Below, one piece after another: positions 44,541 through 52,562 of a stretch of 64,000 nt of DNA. The notes beneath the pieces were generated by a model. That model made no database searches. It had not been told where the DNA came from and saw nothing but the letters and a program-made list of their open reading frames with translations. The translations under genes were made by a program, and so were the position numbers. Where the stretch lies: positions 22,033-86,032 of the forward strand of contig CP099978.1 in the NCBI GenBank assembly GCA_024372495.1, read 5' to 3'. The stretch's first letter is position 1, and the number at the start of each line of letters is the position of its first letter. This DNA comes from Pseudarthrobacter sp. Fe7. Lineage in GTDB: Bacteria; Actinomycetota; Actinomycetes; Actinomycetales; Micrococcaceae.

Positions 44541-44810
44541 TTAGACGAAGGCGCGGACGATGCCTGCGGCTCCGGTGATGATGATGCAGCCCATCAGGAC
44601 CCAGCCGAGCTTGCCGATCGCCTGCGCGCCTTCACCGCGCTGGAGCTGAATGACCATGCCGATACCGACGATGATGACGCCCAGGACGCCCAGGACCAGG
44701 CCGATTCCCGAAGCCCAGTTCAGGATGGTCAGCAGACCGCCCGCCTGCGCAGGGACAACGGGGGTGGGGTTAGGGATAACGCTGGTGGTGACTGCAGTGA
44801 ACTTGTTCAT
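44541..44810 (-). CDS. Small two-helix tra membrane protein (VirB2/TrbC or pilin-like)
   Basis: 89 residues from ATG at 44810 (AGGTCTCACC-type context); the longer open frame is not protein-like. After NKFTAVTTSVIPNPTPVVPAQA come two hydrophobic helices, LLTILNWASGIGLVLGVLGVIIVGIGMVIQL and GKLGWVLMGCIIITGAAGIVRAFV. Size and two-helix layout fit VirB2/TrbC pilin-type proteins. Placed between the DUF6668-like and NTF2-like genes. Confidence 0.8.
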   Translation of the reverse strand: MNKFTAVTTSVIPNPTPVVPAQAGGLLTILNWASGIGLVLGVLGVIIVGIGMVIQLQRGEGAQAIGKLGWVLMGCIIITGAAGIVRAFV

Positions 44811-44821
44811 GGTGAGACCTT

Positions 44822-45421
44822 TCAGTGGTTGGTAGCCGTGGCCAGGGCGGCCACGTCGGTAATGAAGCGCTGGTATTCGCGGGCGACTGGCAGTTCCGTG
44901 GTGTCCGTGTGCCGCCAAGCGTCCACCCAGGGCAGCGCCCAGAATCTTGGTGCCCCACCGCCTACGAGGGCGGCGAAGTCCCGGAGCGCTTTAGGTGTCT
45001 TTCCTGGGGCGTCTGCCAGGACGGCGAGTCCAAGCAGGTCGGTCTGCGGGGCTGCACCTGACGCCCACTGGGTGAGCGTGTTCCTGGCAGTTGTCAGGCC
45101 CCGCATGTCTGCGCGGCAGACCAGCAGCACCCGCGGTTTGCCGCCGCTGGGAAGAACAGGCCAGCAATGGTCTGTGGAACGGGCAGACTCGATGAGGTCA
45201 GTGATCCGGCTTTCACCCGCTCCCCCATGGGTGCCAACAACCCAGAGACGGGCTGTGCCGGCCATGCTGCGGGACGCCAGCCGGTCCGCCGCGTCTGGCT
45301 CGACCATGCCGCGCAGCGGCGCGCTGATGGCCGCCGCCGGCGGAACAGCCACGTCCAGCGTCTCCTCTGCCGGTTCATCGGCCGTGGGGCGGGTAATCCA
45401 GGGGTTCAGGGTCTGTTGCAT
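44822..45421 (-). CDS. DUF6668-like tra protein (degenerate ParA-type fold)
   Basis: 199 residues from ATG at 45421 with GAGAGGAGGAACC upstream. RLWVVGTHGGAGESRITDLIESARSTDHCWP resembles a ParA-like P-loop region in which the Lys-Thr of Walker A is replaced (GGAGESR). RVLLVCRADMRGLTTARNTLTQW and LLGLAVLADAPGKTPKALRDFAALVGG complete the fold. It follows a ParA/MinD-like ATPase in the same operon, as in other actinobacterial T4SS loci. Probably non-catalytic partner. Confidence 0.75.
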   Translation of the reverse strand: MQQTLNPWITRPTADEPAEETLDVAVPPAAAISAPLRGMVEPDAADRLASRSMAGTARLWVVGTHGGAGESRITDLIESARSTDHCWPVLPSGGKPRVLLVCRADMRGLTTARNTLTQWASGAAPQTDLLGLAVLADAPGKTPKALRDFAALVGGGAPRFWALPWVDAWRHTDTTELPVAREYQRFITDVAALATATNH

Positions 45422-45459
45422 GGTTCCTCCTCTCAACTCGTACGTTCCGTGTGATCGTT

Positions 45460-46917
45460 CTAAAAGCCTTCGGCGACGGCGGCCGCCGCCGCGAGCCATG
45501 CCCGCTGGGTCGCGGGCTGGAGCGCTTCGTAGCGGATGGGCCCGTTGACCAGGGCGGGGTCATACGGGATACGGACGACGGCACGCACGAACGGCTCGAA
45601 GCCGTCCGCGATGCGCTGTGCCTCGGCTTTGGCCCGCTTCAGGGCGTCTCCGGTCATGCTGCGCTTGGCATCGGTAGATTCGGAGACGATCACGACCGCG
45701 TTGCGTGCCAGTTCGGCATCGTGGCCACCACGGGATTCGAGCGTCTGCAGCGTCAGCCGTGCTGCTTCTGCGCGGTCCTCGATGGCGGTTACCGGGACGA
45801 CGAGCTGGTTGGTGTGGTCGATCATCCGCCGCCAGTTCGCTGCACGGGCGGTGTTGCCGGAATCCATGATGACCAGGCGGTAGTAGCGGGTGAGGACCTG
45901 GTGGGCGATGTCCACTTCCTCGGCGGTGACTTCGTGGTCGCCTTCTTCGTTTTCGTCGGAGCGCAGCACGTCGAACTTATCGGCGGTCTGGTGGTGGACG
46001 AACTTGGCGATCTCGGCCGCGTTTGTGGACGGGGACAGCAGCTCGGTGGAGGAATCGATCAGGTCCAGGACGCTGCGGTCGTGGGCGCCCTTCTCGGTCC
46101 GCCATCCCAGGGTGCCCTGGGACTCGTTGTTGTCCCACGCCACCGTGGCCGCTCCGCTGTAGCGGGCAAGGATCGCCGAAAGCATCACGACCGTAGGGGT
46201 CTTGTTGGCCCCGCCCTTGCGGTTGACCACGGCAATGGTCCGCGGTCCGGGCCAGTGCTGGCTGACGGTGCGGATGTCTTCACGCTCGGACAGTTCCTCG
46301 TCCGAGGGGTCCATCCGGAAGCCCAGGCGGGTCAGGGTCCCGCGCCAGCCCTGGGTGGCTGGCTCCAGCACCGGGGCGCTGACCAGGAAGGAGGTCTCCT
46401 TCAAGCTACGTCGGGTGACCGGAGCATCGGCTGCAGCAGCCTGCTCGGGTGCCCCGGAGGTCGGAGCAACGTCCTCAACCAAGGCGGTTTCCGCGGCAAG
46501 GGGTGGCCACGGCTGGCGTTCCACGGTTGGCTGGGCGGGTTCAGGCTTCACGGCAGGCGTTGCCGCTGGAGTGGTGTCGGTGGATCCGACTGCGACCGGA
46601 GCGGGCGTGCTGGCGGGTCCGCCCGTGCGGCGGCGGGCGGTGCGGGGCTCGTAGGAGACGGATTCGACGTTTCCGTCCGGGTGGACGATCAGTTCGCCGT
46701 GGCCTTCGGGATCCTCGATGCGGACCCGGACGGGGCGCTGCAGCGTCTTGGCTTCGGCCATGACGATGGCCAGGGCATTGTCTCGCAGGTCCTGCAGGGT
46801 CTCCCCTGCCGGGACGACGCGGGAGTTTCCTGCGACTACGACTTCGGCGGTGCCGTTGTCGCTGATGATGGCCTTGATGTTTGGGAAGGCCAGTACCTCG
46901 GTGGGTGTGGTGCTCAT
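45460..46917 (-). CDS. ParA/MinD-like ATPase of the transfer operon
   Basis: 485 residues from ATG at 46917. The N-terminal ~200 residues (LAFPNIKAIISDNGTAEVVVAG and a Pro/Ala linker) are followed by a deviant Walker A ATPase: TIAVVNRKGGANKTPTVVMLSAILA, then VIMDSGNTARAANW and LVVPVTAIEDRAEAARLTLQTL. The lack of the usual plasmid-partition partner and the location between tra genes point to a role in positioning the transfer apparatus, as proposed for related Streptomyces loci. Intact. Confidence 0.85.
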   Translation of the reverse strand: MSTTPTEVLAFPNIKAIISDNGTAEVVVAGNSRVVPAGETLQDLRDNALAIVMAEAKTLQRPVRVRIEDPEGHGELIVHPDGNVESVSYEPRTARRRTGGPASTPAPVAVGSTDTTPAATPAVKPEPAQPTVERQPWPPLAAETALVEDVAPTSGAPEQAAAADAPVTRRSLKETSFLVSAPVLEPATQGWRGTLTRLGFRMDPSDEELSEREDIRTVSQHWPGPRTIAVVNRKGGANKTPTVVMLSAILARYSGAATVAWDNNESQGTLGWRTEKGAHDRSVLDLIDSSTELLSPSTNAAEIAKFVHHQTADKFDVLRSDENEEGDHEVTAEEVDIAHQVLTRYYRLVIMDSGNTARAANWRRMIDHTNQLVVPVTAIEDRAEAARLTLQTLESRGGHDAELARNAVVIVSESTDAKRSMTGDALKRAKAEAQRIADGFEPFVRAVVRIPYDPALVNGPIRYEALQPATQRAWLAAAAAVAEGF

Positions 46918-46963
46918 GAAACCTGTTTCCTTTACGTTGACGGGGTTATTGAGGTGCGGGCGT

Positions 46964-47476
46964 TCAGGCTGTGGGTGGGGTGAGCCGGTTGACCTTCCAG
47001 GGGGCCTGTGGGCCGGTGCGGAGCAGCTGCAGGGTGTAGGTGCCGGCGTCGGTTGGAACGGCTGCCATGACGCCGTAGCCGTTGGTGTCATCGACTGTCA
47101 GCGTTGCGGGGCCGGTGACCCGGGTGGCGGGGACGTTGGCGGGGTCCACTGCTGAGTAGTCGGCGGTGGCCTGGGGTGTGAGCCAGCGGGCGAGGTCGTT
47201 GGCCCACTGCTTGTCCTCCACGGTGGGGCGGGCGAAGTCCGTCATGGCCTTTTGGGCGGTGTCTACGGCGGCGTCCTTGCTGGCCTGGTCCCAGGTGATG
47301 CCGATGGTGGCCGGGACGGTGCCGTTGGGGGCCTGTGGGCCGCTGCTCGCACTCAGGGAGACCGGTGCCGTGGCTGTGGCGACTGTGCTGGTCGCCGGGG
47401 CGGGCGTGGTGTTCGCTGCCGGTGCGCAGGCGGTGCACAGCAGGACCACCGCGGTCAGTGCGAGTGACTTTTTCAC
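46964..47476 (-). CDS. Tra-operon lipoprotein
   Basis: 170 residues. N-terminal signal MKKSLALTAVVLLCTACAPA with a lipobox-like LLCTAC marks a lipoprotein. The soluble part (WDQASKDAAVDTAQKAMTDFARPTVEDKQWANDLARWLTPQATADYSAVDPANVPATRV, then TYTLQLLRTGPQAPWKVNRL) has the size and ending of an NTF2-like domain. Overlaps the CHAP gene by 4 bp. Probably a surface-side T4SS component. Confidence 0.8.
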   Translation of the reverse strand: MKKSLALTAVVLLCTACAPAANTTPAPATSTVATATAPVSLSASSGPQAPNGTVPATIGITWDQASKDAAVDTAQKAMTDFARPTVEDKQWANDLARWLTPQATADYSAVDPANVPATRVTGPATLTVDDTNGYGVMAAVPTDAGTYTLQLLRTGPQAPWKVNRLTPPTA

Positions 47477-48672
47477 TTCTTCTCCTCTTGGGTGGGCAGG
47501 TACAGAAAGGCTGACGGGACCGTGTTGCTCACGGTGCGGGTGTAGTAGTTGTGGTCATCCGGTGGCGGGTTGCCGTTGTAGCCCTCTTCGACGTAGGTCC
47601 CGTTGTCCTTGACTTCCTTGACCACAGCGACGTGCCCATAGGTCGGGTCCGCTCCCCCGGCGCCGGGCGCGTACCAAACAACTGCGCCCACCTTGGGTGT
47701 GCTGCCAGTGGCCCAGCCCTTGGCGTCCCAGCCGGCCTTCCAGGTCAGAGCGGAACCGAGGCCCTGTCCGTCCGGGCGGAAGGTGCCGTTGAGGAACTTG
47801 AACGGGGCACTGGTGGATCCCATCTGCTGGTTGACCCGCCACAGGGCAAAGTCCACGCATTCGCGATAGAACATGCCCAGCGGCGAGGCCGCCGCTGCTC
47901 CCGCTCCGGCCTGCATCCAGGTGGGTGAGTTCTTCCACGGGTAATCGTCCCCGGCGCCGGACTGCCCTGGAATGGCGCAGCCGCCGCCTTCCAGCGAGAA
48001 CTTGCCGTCCGAGAGTGCCTGGACGAGTTTCACGGCTTCGGGCCAGTACTTCTGGTAGTGGTAGGGGTCCGCGTTCCGCTGGACCTGGTTGCCGGCAATG
48101 GTGGGCTCCAGCAGTTCCCATCCGGCTACCTTCTGCAGCGCCTTGATGAAGTTGGTCGCGCTGACGGTGGGGTCCATACGGTCCGAGTACGAGCCCCAGG
48201 CGCCGTTCCCACGCTGTTGGAACAACCCACGCGAATCCGGCCCCGCGGTGTCTCCGCGGTCCAGAACGTGCAGCCCAGACTCCCCCAGGGCGACCATGAC
48301 GCTGATCATCTGGCCCTTCATGGGAAGGTCCAGCGCCTTGCCGGCACCCATGATCGCCGCGGCGTTCTTCAACTGCTCCTGGGAGTACCCCTCGACCTTT
48401 GTATCGCCGTTGATGGTGACTGAGACGGTCGGGCCGCAGTCGGCAGCGGCCGGCTTCGCTGGGGCAAGGAGCAAGAGGATGGAAAAGACCAATCCGACCA
48501 AGATGCCGGGGACCACAATCATGGCCACGAGGCCAAGCGACTTCCGCTGCATCACGACGGACCCTTGCTGCGGAGGCGGACGGGCCAGTTGGCGTCGAAC
48601 AGCGTCGTCATCCTGCTTCCCCCAATTTGAACCTGCCTTCACCTGATGGCGACTGACTTCTACCTTGAGCAT
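47473..48672 (-). CDS. Conjugation peptidoglycan hydrolase (lysozyme-like plus CHAP)
   Basis: 399 residues. A membrane anchor (SLGLVAMIVVPGILVGLVFSILLLLAP) is followed by a lytic-transglycosylase-like domain (MISVMVALGESGLHVLDRGDTAGPDSRGLFQQR, with the candidate Glu in GESGL) and a CHAP endopeptidase domain with Cys in YRECVDFALWRV and His in YGHVAVVKEV. Such bifunctional enzymes open the wall for the T4SS in Gram-positives. First gene of the leftward tra operon; its start lies in the palindromic ArsR-type operator. A second possible start is at 48552. Confidence 0.88.
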   Translation of the reverse strand: MLKVEVSRHQVKAGSNWGKQDDDAVRRQLARPPPQQGSVVMQRKSLGLVAMIVVPGILVGLVFSILLLLAPAKPAAADCGPTVSVTINGDTKVEGYSQEQLKNAAAIMGAGKALDLPMKGQMISVMVALGESGLHVLDRGDTAGPDSRGLFQQRGNGAWGSYSDRMDPTVSATNFIKALQKVAGWELLEPTIAGNQVQRNADPYHYQKYWPEAVKLVQALSDGKFSLEGGGCAIPGQSGAGDDYPWKNSPTWMQAGAGAAAASPLGMFYRECVDFALWRVNQQMGSTSAPFKFLNGTFRPDGQGLGSALTWKAGWDAKGWATGSTPKVGAVVWYAPGAGGADPTYGHVAVVKEVKDNGTYVEEGYNGNPPPDDHNYYTRTVSNTVPSAFLYLPTQEEKK

Positions 48673-48696
48673 AGCGGGTAATTTAATTACCCGCTA
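48672..48696. promoter_or_regulatory. Palindromic operator between the tra operon and arsR-like gene
   Basis: TAGCGGGTAAT-TTA-ATTACCCGCTA, 11-bp perfect arms. It sits between divergent genes and overlaps the first codon of the tra operon. An obvious binding site for the ArsR-like protein encoded at 48744. Confidence 0.8.
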
Positions 48697-48743
48697 CAGT
48701 GTTGCTGTGCGAGCACACACGCGGGTACGGCAAGATTGCAGGT

Positions 48744-49073
48744 ATGCCCAGGTATGCCCATCCGAAGACCGCTGCTCATTTGGAGCCGGTCATTAATGCG
48801 TTCGGGAACCTGACTAGAGTGGCCATCATTGGGTTCCTGGCGCAGCACGGTCCTGCCACGCGGGGCGAGGTCGCGACGGGCCTCAGCATCGGGGTGGCGA
48901 CGGCGAAGCACAATCTGCAGTTGCTCACCGACGAGGGAATTACCTCTCAGGATCCGCCGGCTACGGAAGAGCGCAACGGGATGAGGGTGCAGTATTTGCT
49001 GGCGCGGGAAGAGGTCGAGCGGCGCTACAGGCTGCTGGGCGAAGCTTTGGGTGTAGTTACGGAGGGCGACTAA
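48744..49073 (+). CDS. ArsR-like winged-helix regulator, divergent from the tra operon
   Basis: About 109 residues from ATG at 48744. AHLEPVINAFGNLTRVAIIGFLAQHGPATRGEVATGLSIGVATAKHNLQLLTDEGITSQDPP is a winged HTH of the ArsR/GntR-like type; the tail EREEVERRYRLLGEALGVV is helical. No metal-binding Cys motif. With the large palindrome just upstream it probably represses itself and the leftward tra operon. Confidence 0.82.
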   Translation: MPRYAHPKTAAHLEPVINAFGNLTRVAIIGFLAQHGPATRGEVATGLSIGVATAKHNLQLLTDEGITSQDPPATEERNGMRVQYLLAREEVERRYRLLGEALGVVTEGD

Positions 49074-49183
49074 ACGCCCCTTGCCACCGGCTCCACTGCT
49101 ACCCCTGGCTGGCTGGTGATAGTCAGGACGGCCCGAAGAACGGCTTCCGGCGGCCTGCAGGTAGCGGCGCATACGCCAATCCT

Positions 49184-49200
49184 ACTGAAATAATTTCAGT
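49184..49200. promoter_or_regulatory. 17-bp palindromic operator, site 2
   Basis: ACTGAAATAATTTCAGT; symmetry extends two more bases each side. It lies 12 bp beyond the stop codon of the XRE gene, and a half site TTTCAGT follows at 49210. A leftward promoter here would read across the arsR-like gene toward the tra operon. Confidence 0.75.
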
Positions 49201-49212
49201 AGTGAATTTCTT

Positions 49213-49671
49213 TCAGTCGGGCGTGGTGCCTTCAGGTCGGGGCCGGCTCGGAAGATTCCTCAAAGCCTCCGTTACCGCGCGGACAGCGTCGATGTTCACT
49301 TCGCCAAGGACGCGAGCAGCAAAATGTTCTACCTCTGAGATGCGCAGCGCTTCGATCAGCCGAAGTTCGGCTTCGACCCTCTCGGGAACAGGGCCGCTGC
49401 GCTGCAGCAAGTAATCGGGGTCCACATCGAAGAAGTACGCGAGAGCTTTCAGCAGCTCCGGGTCCCACCGGTTATCCGGGGACCCCGCCAAAAGCCGATG
49501 CCACCGGGTCTTCGTCAGATTGAAGCCCTGTTCGGCCAGGCCGGCGCGGATCTCTTCATAGGTGAAGCTGGCGGCACCCTTGGCGTGCACGATGTCGAGA
49601 AGGAGTTGCAGCTTGGACGCCAAGACCTCCCGGTCTGTCCTGCTGTCAACGGGGTCGGTGCCCTCAGTCAT
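49213..49671 (-). CDS. XRE-family (EspR-like) regulator
   Basis: 152 residues. LLLDIVHAKGAASFTYEEIRAGLAEQGFNLTKTRWHRLLAGSPDNRWDPELLKALAYFFDVDPDYLLQ is an XRE-type HTH with the EspR-like pattern (recognition helix with Arg/Trp, then an AYFFDVDPDYL segment). The C-terminal VEAELRLIEALRISEVEHFAARVLGEVN is a dimerisation helix. Together with the ImmA-like peptidase at 51365-51856 it resembles the ImmR/ImmA switches of integrative elements, where the protease removes the repressor. The best candidate to bind the four 17-bp palindromes. Confidence 0.82.
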   Translation of the reverse strand: MTEGTDPVDSRTDREVLASKLQLLLDIVHAKGAASFTYEEIRAGLAEQGFNLTKTRWHRLLAGSPDNRWDPELLKALAYFFDVDPDYLLQRSGPVPERVEAELRLIEALRISEVEHFAARVLGEVNIDAVRAVTEALRNLPSRPRPEGTTPD

Positions 49672-49738
49672 TTTTCCTGCTCTCGGAGCTGCATCTGGCC
49701 GTTCGTTGTACCGGTCTGCTGTTCCAAAACTGGGGACC

Positions 49739-49750
49739 CTGAACGTTCAG
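49739..49750. promoter_or_regulatory. Palindrome upstream of the XRE gene
   Basis: CTGAACGTTCAG, 12-bp perfect palindrome 68 bp upstream of the XRE start, with CAGTTCAG nearby. Possible autoregulatory site, different from the 17-bp sites. Confidence 0.45.
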
Positions 49751-49763
49751 AAAAAATACTATG

Positions 49764-50381
49764 TCAGTTCAGAATCAGCATGCAGGCTGATCCGAATACG
49801 ACAAGCCCTGTTACGAACCCGGCCAGCACCTGCGAGAGCGTGTGATCCTTCAGATAGACCCTTGACCAGCACACCAAAGGCGCGGCGATCACAAACGGGA
49901 TTGACCACACTCCGAACAGTATTGCCGACGAGATCGTCGCTCCCCCAAGAGTCATGGCGTGACCGGACACTTTCCAAAACGGGCTGACGATAATGAGTGC
50001 CAGGATTCCCCCGAGAATCCCGGCAATCAGCGCCCACACCGTTAGCGGGGTGTCGATCAATGTCAGTATTCCGCAGCCAACAAGAGCCGATGCCAGCGTC
50101 CACAGCATCACCGGACGGCGCTGCTTTTTGTCCCCCACATGGTGATCGGTAAGTGTCCCTCGGCGGGCAAGAATGACCACCACCAGCAACGGCGCCAGAC
50201 AGATCGTCACGGCGGCCACTAGCCCAGGAAGCACCGCGGCCACCCCTCCCCCACCACACACTGAAGCGAGAACGAGCAGCAGCGAAAGAACGAGAGGCGG
50301 CTGGGCCACTTCCGTTGAAATGCGCGCGATTCGCTGAATCACCGAAGGGGTAACGACCGCGAATTGGGTGTCTGTAGCCAC
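49764..50381 (-). CDS. PAP2-like integral membrane protein
   Basis: 205 residues from GTG directly after the stop of the MAB_1171c-like gene. Degenerate PAP2 motifs are visible: DKKQRRPVM, VSGHAMTLGG and WSRVYLKDHTLSQVLAGFVTG, with His in the last two. Five to six membrane segments. The first motif is short of the full KxxxxxxRP, so activity is uncertain. It forms an operon with ImmA and the MAB_1171c-like protein. Confidence 0.8.
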   Translation of the reverse strand: MATDTQFAVVTPSVIQRIARISTEVAQPPLVLSLLLVLASVCGGGGVAAVLPGLVAAVTICLAPLLVVVILARRGTLTDHHVGDKKQRRPVMLWTLASALVGCGILTLIDTPLTVWALIAGILGGILALIIVSPFWKVSGHAMTLGGATISSAILFGVWSIPFVIAAPLVCWSRVYLKDHTLSQVLAGFVTGLVVFGSACMLILN

Positions 50382-51368
50382 CTAGATTTCCGCCCTTTTC
50401 CTAAGCTCCAGCCCGAGAGGCTCGAATGTGTTGGTCAACCGTCGCTGAGCCAGGACAAGCGCCCTCTCAGCTGCCGGAGAGTACTTTGCTTGCTGGCCCG
50501 CGGCACGAAGGTCCCCTATGGCAATAACCAAGGTGTATAGCCGCTCGGCTGGGCGCGGGCCCAGGACATCCACCGCAAAAGCGAAACGTTCCCCCTGGGC
50601 CTTTAGGGCAGGGAACTTGCAGTGGAGGACGAGAATCCAGAACCGATCCACGAGAGCCAGCCTGCGCCAGAGCCGCACCATTGGCGGGATGCCGAGGCCC
50701 AGCGATGTGAGCAGGATTCCGCTGTAGAAGAAGGGCGTGAACAGCAGGTACGCCATATCAGTTAGGGAACTGCTGAAACCGGCGAAGCGGAGGCTCATGT
50801 AAATGATTTCGTCAATACAGCCCAGGACCATGAGCCCCATTCCGATACCAACGACCGTGGCGCTGGCGCGCACGGTTCGGCTGTCACGTGGACCAATGCT
50901 GACCCGCAGGACGGAGAGGCCCAGACCGCCAAGGACCGCCATGTAGACCGTTGCGTAAACATAGACCGCCGGCTGGTGCACGGTTTCCGGGATGAAGGCA
51001 TCCGTCGTCGGGACGAAGGATTGAAGGGTGAACGGGATGACTATGGCCAGCAAGAGTGCGGCCAGAAACAGTGGCCTGCGAGTCACGCGCTGCTTGGTCT
51101 CCGGTTCCGTGGACAGTGCACTGAAAACACCCTCCCGGACCAGCCACACCGCAGCGGTAACGAGGAGGTTCCGCACCAGGTGAAGCCAGTTGGTCCCCCC
51201 GATGAGAGCGTCAAGGGTGCTTTCAGGGACGATTTGGCCGGTACAGAAGAGACCCACGACGCCGACGCCGGTTGCTCCCAGGAACGCCGTCGATGCGTTG
51301 TGGCGCGCCACGAGGTACAACCGTGCCACGAAGACAACCGTCAGCAGCCAAAATGCAGCTTGAATCAC
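50382..51368 (-). CDS. MAB_1171c-like / DUF6545-type membrane protein
   Basis: 328 residues from GTG at 51368 (GTGA overlap with the ImmA stop; the open frame further upstream is not protein-like). About seven N-terminal membrane helices (IQAAFWLLTVVFVARLYLV, FLGATGVGVVGLFCTG, PLFLAALLLAIVIPFTLQSF, ASATVVGIGMGLMVLGCIDEIIYMSL, MAYLLFTPFFYSGILLTSLGLGI) are followed by a cytoplasmic helical domain ending YSPAAERALVLAQRRLTNTFEPLGLELRKRAEI. Such proteins co-occur with ImmA-like peptidases and XRE regulators in actinobacteria; function unknown. Confidence 0.78.
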   Translation of the reverse strand: MIQAAFWLLTVVFVARLYLVARHNASTAFLGATGVGVVGLFCTGQIVPESTLDALIGGTNWLHLVRNLLVTAAVWLVREGVFSALSTEPETKQRVTRRPLFLAALLLAIVIPFTLQSFVPTTDAFIPETVHQPAVYVYATVYMAVLGGLGLSVLRVSIGPRDSRTVRASATVVGIGMGLMVLGCIDEIIYMSLRFAGFSSSLTDMAYLLFTPFFYSGILLTSLGLGIPPMVRLWRRLALVDRFWILVLHCKFPALKAQGERFAFAVDVLGPRPAERLYTLVIAIGDLRAAGQQAKYSPAAERALVLAQRRLTNTFEPLGLELRKRAEI

Positions 51369-51856
51369 AATCCAAAAATCCGTTCTGCGTTGGAGACGCA
51401 GGTGTCCTGGCCTGTGACCAGGCGTTGAGCCAGGGCGTAGGCGAGGTTTTCCGCCGCCTGCTCCGCCTCTTCCAGGGGAATCGCAGTGGGCCGGCACATC
51501 CAACTGATCCCGCGGCGCTTGCCAACTCCGGAGAAGAAACCGGCCGACTCCAGCCCGTCAGCTGGTTCGCCCTTGTGCCCCAACAGGATGTGCCCGAATT
51601 CGTGCAGAATGACATGCCGACACCAGAAAGCGTGACCGCGGCGGTACTGAATGAGACCACGAGCCGGCATATCAACCCAGCGACCCGTCACACCGTCTGC
51701 CAGGACCTCGTCTGCTACTTCATCGAACTCCAACGGTTTCCCGTAGGCCCGCTCCACTGCGCTGATTAGGTGCGGGAGGGTGGGAGAGGCCGGCAGCTGC
51801 AAAGACTCGATCGTTCGCAGGGACAACTCAGTAGGTTCTAACAATTGGTTCCCCAT
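51365..51856 (-). CDS. ImmA/IrrE-family metallopeptidase
   Basis: 163 residues from ATG at 51856. The active site is HVILHEFGHILLGHKGE (HExxH). Upstream segments LPHLISAVERAYGKPLEFDEVADEVLADGVTGRWVDMPARGLIQYRRGHAFWCRHVILHE and a C-terminal EAEQAAENLAYAL follow the family layout. ImmA-type enzymes cleave XRE repressors to induce mobile elements. First gene of the immA / MAB_1171c / PAP2 operon, with a 17-bp palindrome 26 bp upstream, next to the presumed repressor gene. Confidence 0.9.
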   Translation of the reverse strand: MGNQLLEPTELSLRTIESLQLPASPTLPHLISAVERAYGKPLEFDEVADEVLADGVTGRWVDMPARGLIQYRRGHAFWCRHVILHEFGHILLGHKGEPADGLESAGFFSGVGKRRGISWMCRPTAIPLEEAEQAAENLAYALAQRLVTGQDTCVSNAERIFGL

Positions 51857-51881
51857 CAGTTCCCACCCCAGTGAACATGCC

Positions 51882-51898
51882 ACTGAAATAATTTCAGT
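51882..51898. promoter_or_regulatory. 17-bp palindromic operator, site 3 (before immA)
   Basis: ACTGAAATAATTTCAGT, identical to the site at 49184, 26 bp upstream of the immA start, in promoter position. Confidence 0.8.
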
Positions 51899-52215
51899 GA
51901 TGTGTAGTATTGGTTTAGCGCCTGACTCGACTAGTCAGGCAAGGGCAAACCATACCAAGGTGCCCTTAACTCTGCTTGTCACGCGGCGCTCATCTGTCAT
52001 TTCCCCACGTCAGATAGGTAAACGATGCGACACGCCGTACTTGTCGACCTTTGTACCTCGCCACGGTCATGGGTCTCGCAGAAGCTGCAGGATGGTGAAG
52101 TGGCACCGAAACCGCGGTCGGCCGACAATCAGCGCGACACGCCGAAAGCCATCCCACTTAAACGAATCTGATTCATGTTGGGTATGAGAAGTAACTTCGG
52201 TCCTGGGGAGGGAAA
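51899..52215. other. Intergenic region between immA and the RHH gene
   Basis: No gene seen in 317 bases. It should contain the divergent promoters; GGGAGG at 52207-52212 is the ribosome site of the RHH gene. Confidence 0.5.
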
Positions 52216-52422
52216 ATGGCACAGCGAAGCAAGGGCGAACGCCACGTGATCACAGCACGGCTGCCTATCTCCGACGCAGAGAAACTGGCGGCCGTTGTGG
52301 ACGCCACCAAGGAAAGTCGGAGCGATCTAATTGCCAGGCTTGTCCACGCTCATCTGAAGACCGTAGATCTTGACCGCCTTCGGCACCACCAGGAGGCTTT
52401 GCCTATCGCGAAGGCCAGTTAA
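52216..52422 (+). CDS. Small ribbon-helix-helix protein upstream of rep
   Basis: 68 residues. HVITARLPISDAEKLAAVVDATKESRSDLIARLVHAHLKTVDLDRL reads as a beta strand, two helices (RHH fold). Such proteins upstream of plasmid rep genes often control replication or copy number. Terminator follows directly. Confidence 0.75.
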   Translation: MAQRSKGERHVITARLPISDAEKLAAVVDATKESRSDLIARLVHAHLKTVDLDRLRHHQEALPIAKAS

Positions 52423-52426
52423 CGAA

Positions 52427-52450
52427 GAAGGCCCGCTTGCGCGGGCCTTC
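52427..52450. terminator. Terminator hairpin after the RHH gene
   Basis: GAAGGCCCGC-TTGC-GCGGGCCTTC, perfect 10-bp stem four bases after the stop. Confidence 0.85.
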
Positions 52451-52562
52451 GAAAAGTATTTGTTCAGATCCTCATCTTGGCGGATCGGCGATCTGAACTT
52501 TTTCCAACACCTACGAGTAGGTGCCGTTTTTCGTACCCTCCGGAGAGGAGTAACTGCTGTCT

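Noticed and set aside
45451..46983. A 510-codon open frame on the plus strand opposite the ParA/MinD-like gene
   Set aside because: Antisense shadow of a strongly GC3-biased gene.
48687..49172. Leftward open frame opposite the arsR-like gene, starting 10 bp after the palindrome at 49184
   Set aside because: Low-complexity, Arg/Pro/His-rich product. The arsR-like gene on the other strand is the better coding choice. The operator may still drive a transcript through it.
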